DNA from: Kiritimatiellia bacterium
GTDB taxonomy: Bacteria; Verrucomicrobiota; Kiritimatiellia; RFP12; UBA1067
Length of the DNA stretch: 7,179 nucleotides
NCBI GenBank assembly: GCA_017411125.1
Contig: JAFPNP010000009.1
Location: forward strand, 1-7,179
Direction of reading: 5' to 3'
Below, piece after piece: positions 5,885-7,179 of this stretch. The number at the start of each line of letters is the position of its first letter. Position 1 is the stretch's first letter. A program made the translations under genes and the position numbers. The notes under the pieces are model-generated. The model had not been told where the DNA came from. It did not search any database and saw only the letters and a list, made by a program, of their open reading frames with translations.

Positions 5885-6378
5885 TGGCCTACGCGCTCGA
5901 GAGCATGCTGCGCATCCGGACGATGCGCGAGGACCGCGCCGGAAAGGATCTGGTAGCGGCCCGCCATGCGCGCGACGCGGCGCAGGTCGAGCTGGACGCC
6001 CGCAGGCGGAAGCTTTCGCGGTACCGGGAGACGAAGGAAGAGCGGCGCGACAAGGTTTTCGAGACGATCCTCATGCGCCCCGTGCCGATGGAAGAGATAG
6101 ACCGCGTGCGCAGCGCGGTGTCGCAGATCGACGAGGAGGGCGTGCTGCTGACGGACGGCGTCCATCGCGCCGAGGCGGACGTGGAGGCGAAATCGCAGGA
6201 GGCGGAGAAGGCGCACGGGCGGTTCATCGCGGCGGTGAAGGAGCGTGCGAAGGTTTCGCAGCACAAGGAGATATGGGCGGAGGAGGAGCGCAGGGAACAG
6301 GAGCTGCGCGCGGACGCCGAGATGGAGGAGTTTACGGGAAGGAAGATGACGGATGATGATGCCGACGATTTCGATTGA
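5884..6378 (+). CDS. sctO: T3SS central stalk protein SctO
   Basis: The 164-residue, almost wholly alpha-helical and highly charged product is rich in Arg, Glu, Ala and Lys. It forms a long antiparallel coiled coil (about residues 5-65 and 75-145). This is the SctO (YscO/InvI/CdsO) family, FliJ-like, which inserts into the SctN hexamer like the gamma subunit of F-ATPase and contacts the export gate SctV. The opening with L-x-x-M-L-R-I-R and the second-helix ending VSQHKEIWAEEERREQEL resemble chlamydial CdsO in pattern and length, from memory of that family. The C-terminus is strongly acidic (DDDADDFD). The TAATG junction overlaps sctN by one base, and the end overlaps the next gene by 26 nt. 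Identification rests on fold, length and position directly after the ATPase gene. Confidence 0.85.
   Translation: MAYALESMLRIRTMREDRAGKDLVAARHARDAAQVELDARRRKLSRYRETKEERRDKVFETILMRPVPMEEIDRVRSAVSQIDEEGVLLTDGVHRAEADVEAKSQEAEKAHGRFIAAVKERAKVSQHKEIWAEEERREQELRADAEMEEFTGRKMTDDDADDFD
6339..6343 (+). promoter_or_regulatory. Ribosome-binding site of sctP, inside sctO
   Basis: AAGGA lies 9 nt before the first of three successive in-frame ATG codons (6353, 6356, 6359) and supports the start at 6353. The nearby ATG at 6346 belongs to the sctO frame. Confidence 0.55.
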
Positions 6379-7179
6379 CGGGATTTCTGTTTCCGTCAAT
6401 CGGGACGGAACGGATTTCACGCGGTGCGCGCAGTACGCGCAGAGCGTGCGGCTTGCGGCGCCTGATTCCGGCGCGGCGCAAGGCGGGGCGGATTTCATTC
6501 GGTGCCTTGCGCCTGATTCCGGTGCAGGGAGGATCGATGCGTTTGAGGATGCGGTGCGGCTTTTTCGCCGCGCGATGGACGAGGCGCCGGCCGGCGCCTT
6601 TGCAGGCGCCGCGCTAGAGGTTGCGATTGCCGCGGCCGCGCCTAAGGCCGTGGTTGCCGAAGTTGAGCCTAGGGTCGTAGTTGCTGAAGCCGCACCGAAG
6701 GAAATGGTAGGGCGGATTATCCTTAATCCGCCGATGCCGTCGTCGCAGCCGCAGGTTGCGACCGCCGGCGTTGCGCCGCAATCGACGTTGCCGACGTCGC
6801 AGCCGCAGGAGTTGCCCGGCGCGTTGAGGACAACGCGCTCTACCAATGCAGCAATTGTTGAAGCCGCGCCGCAGGTTGTGGTTGCTGAAGTCGCGCCGAA
6901 GGGTGTAGTTGCCGAAGCTGCGCCGAAGGTTGTAGTTGCCGACGCCGCGCCGCAGGTTGTTGTTGCTGAAGTTGAGCCGAAGGAAATGGTAGGGCGGATT
7001 ATCCTTAATCCGCCGATGCCGACGTCGCAGCCGCAGGTTGCGACCGCCGACGTTGCGCCGCAATCGTCGTTGCCGTTATCGCAGCCGCAGGAACTGCCCG
7101 ATGCGTTGAGGACAACGCGCCCTACCAATGCAGCAACTGTTGAAGTTTCGTCGCAGCCCGCGGTTGCCGAAGCTGCGCC
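6353..7179 (+). CDS. sctP: Probable needle-length regulator SctP, repeat-rich, 3'-truncated
   Basis: The frame opens with three Met codons inside sctO and stays open to the window edge (275 codons seen). A short N-terminal part (ISIDGISVSVNRDG) is followed by a twice-occurring D-F-x-R-C ... APDSGA module (from 6413 and 6491) and a helical segment near residues 65-77. From about residue 78 (6584) the protein is a low-complexity Ala/Pro/Val/Gln/Glu chain. It consists of 9-residue units of the type A-P-K-V-V-V-A-E-x and two 62-residue blocks. It is placed as SctP (YscP/InvJ/CdsP) because it follows sctO and has the expected form, an unfolded repetitive ruler. The substrate-switch (T3S4) domain that would prove it lies beyond the window. 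SctP is itself secreted and stops needle growth when its ruler is fully extended. Antisense frames here are also open, but they have no start context and are shadows of the repeats. Confidence 0.72.
   Translation, partial: MMMPTISIDGISVSVNRDGTDFTRCAQYAQSVRLAAPDSGAAQGGADFIRCLAPDSGAGRIDAFEDAVRLFRRAMDEAPAGAFAGAALEVAIAAAAPKAVVAEVEPRVVVAEAAPKEMVGRIILNPPMPSSQPQVATAGVAPQSTLPTSQPQELPGALRTTRSTNAAIVEAAPQVVVAEVAPKGVVAEAAPKVVVADAAPQVVVAEVEPKEMVGRIILNPPMPTSQPQVATADVAPQSSLPLSQPQELPDALRTTRPTNAATVEVSSQPAVAEAA
6413..6529 (+). repeat. Degenerate duplicated module in the SctP N-terminus
   Basis: Two in-frame copies share D-F-x-R-C followed by a segment ending in APDSGA. The DNA GATTTCA is followed by CGGTGC at 6413 and again at 6491, and GCGCCTGATTCCGG occurs at 6458 and 6509. 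The second copy is shorter between the two motifs. This suggests that the region before the main ruler repeats also grew by duplication. Confidence 0.6.
6584..6691 (+). repeat. First array of 27-nt (9-residue) repeats in sctP
   Basis: Four consecutive 27-nt units read in frame. The last two (6638-6664 and 6665-6691) are clear: APKAVVAEV and EPRVVVAEA. The first two (6584-6610 and 6611-6637) are degenerate: APAGAFAGA and ALEVAIAAA. The consensus is Ala/Glu-Pro-Lys/Arg-x-Val-Val-Ala-Glu-x. The array runs straight into the first 186-nt block. Confidence 0.75.
6680..6865 (+). repeat. First copy of the 186-nt block in sctP
   Basis: This 62-codon block is repeated at 6962-7147, exactly 282 nt (94 codons) downstream. 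Comparing them by eye I count 18 base differences (about 90% identity) and no gaps, so the frame is kept. The block includes K-E-M-V-G-R-I-I-L-N-P-P-M, two SQPQ motifs (each TCGCAGCCGCAG) and L-R-T-T-R-x-T-N-A-A. Confidence 0.92.
6711..6732 (+). repeat. Perfect 9-bp inverted repeat, copy 1
   Basis: GGCGGATTA and TAATCCGCC are separated by TCCT, which can form a 9-bp stem with a 4-nt loop inside the coding frame (G-R-I-I-L-N-P-P). No T-run follows, so it is not an intrinsic terminator. Confidence 0.85.
6866..6973 (+). repeat. Second array of 27-nt (9-residue) repeats in sctP
   Basis: Four consecutive 27-nt units start at 6866, 6893, 6920 and 6947 and read APQVVVAEV, APKGVVAEA, APKVVVADA and APQVVVAEV. 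They lie between the two 186-nt blocks; the fourth overlaps the start of the second block. The neighbouring units differ mostly at Lys/Gln and the last residue. This points to in-frame slippage or unequal recombination as the source of length change. Confidence 0.9.
6962..7147 (+). repeat. Second copy of the 186-nt block in sctP
   Basis: Gap-free second copy of the block at 6680-6865. It is followed by another degenerate 9-residue unit (SSQPAVAEA), so the alternation of short and long repeats appears to continue past the window end. Confidence 0.92.
6993..7014 (+). repeat. Perfect 9-bp inverted repeat, copy 2
   Basis: Base-for-base identical to the inverted repeat at 6711-6732, including the TCCT loop, and in the same reading frame. 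It lies in the best-conserved part of the duplicated block. Confidence 0.85.

Noticed and set aside
6614..7063. A - strand frame resembling a pentapeptide-repeat protein (N-x-N-L-R-R units)
   Set aside because: The periodicity is 9 residues, not 5, and follows exactly from the 27-nt sctP repeats read backwards. It has no plausible start context.
5842..7128. A 428-codon open frame on the - strand, with Ser/Ala/Thr/Gly repeats
   Set aside because: It lies antisense to sctO and sctP. Its repeats are only the reverse complement of the sctP repeats, and stop codons are rare here because the DNA is G+C-rich. The + frame has a ribosome site, the expected operon position and a ruler-like composition.

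Overview
The window is an 11-gene, single-strand segment of a type III secretion system (T3SS) structural operon. All genes read on the + strand and are packed head to tail. In order they are sctD (5' end cut), sctE, sctF, sctG, sctI, an unnamed TPR-like gene, sctJ, sctK, sctL, sctN and sctO, followed by a repeat-rich gene that is almost certainly sctP (3' end cut). The lipoprotein lipobox (SctJ), the ATPase motifs (SctN) and the inner-rod C-terminus (SctI) make the identification firm. The small partners (SctE, SctG, SctO, SctP) rest on position, size and family-like features.

Organism: the DNA is G+C-rich with strong G/C preference at third codon positions. The run D-E-F-G ... N-O-P, and a SctO that resembles chlamydial CdsO (family resemblance recalled, not searched), recall the Chlamydia cds cluster. 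The high G+C argues against Chlamydia itself. A high-G+C member of the wider PVC group (Verrucomicrobiota, Kiritimatiellota or Lentisphaerota) fits best, but this is an inference; another high-G+C Gram-negative cannot be excluded.

Layout: positions 2-946 encode the periplasmic half of the inner-membrane ring protein SctD. Positions 934-1981 encode the needle subunit SctF between its two likely co-chaperones SctE and SctG. Positions 1998-3375 encode the inner rod SctI, a second small TPR-like protein and the ring lipoprotein SctJ. Positions 3372-6378 encode the cytoplasmic sorting platform and ATPase complex: adaptor SctK, stator SctL, ATPase SctN and stalk SctO. From 6353 to the window end runs the presumed needle-length ruler SctP. 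Most junctions overlap or are under 25 nt, which implies one polycistronic, translationally coupled unit. The only sizeable gap (74 nt) lies before sctF and forms an A-rich leader.

The most unusual part is SctP. Its N-terminal half is built of 9-residue Ala/Pro/Val/Glu repeats interleaved with two near-identical 186-nt blocks. Each block carries the same perfect 9-bp inverted repeat. This looks like a ruler whose length has grown by recent in-frame duplication. Other points of note are the A-rich leader and A+T-rich 5' coding region of sctF, the extra TPR-like gene before sctJ, and a SctJ without the usual C-terminal membrane helix. No RNA genes, CRISPR arrays, insertion sequences or convincing terminators were seen, and no non-coding stretch exceeds 300 bases.
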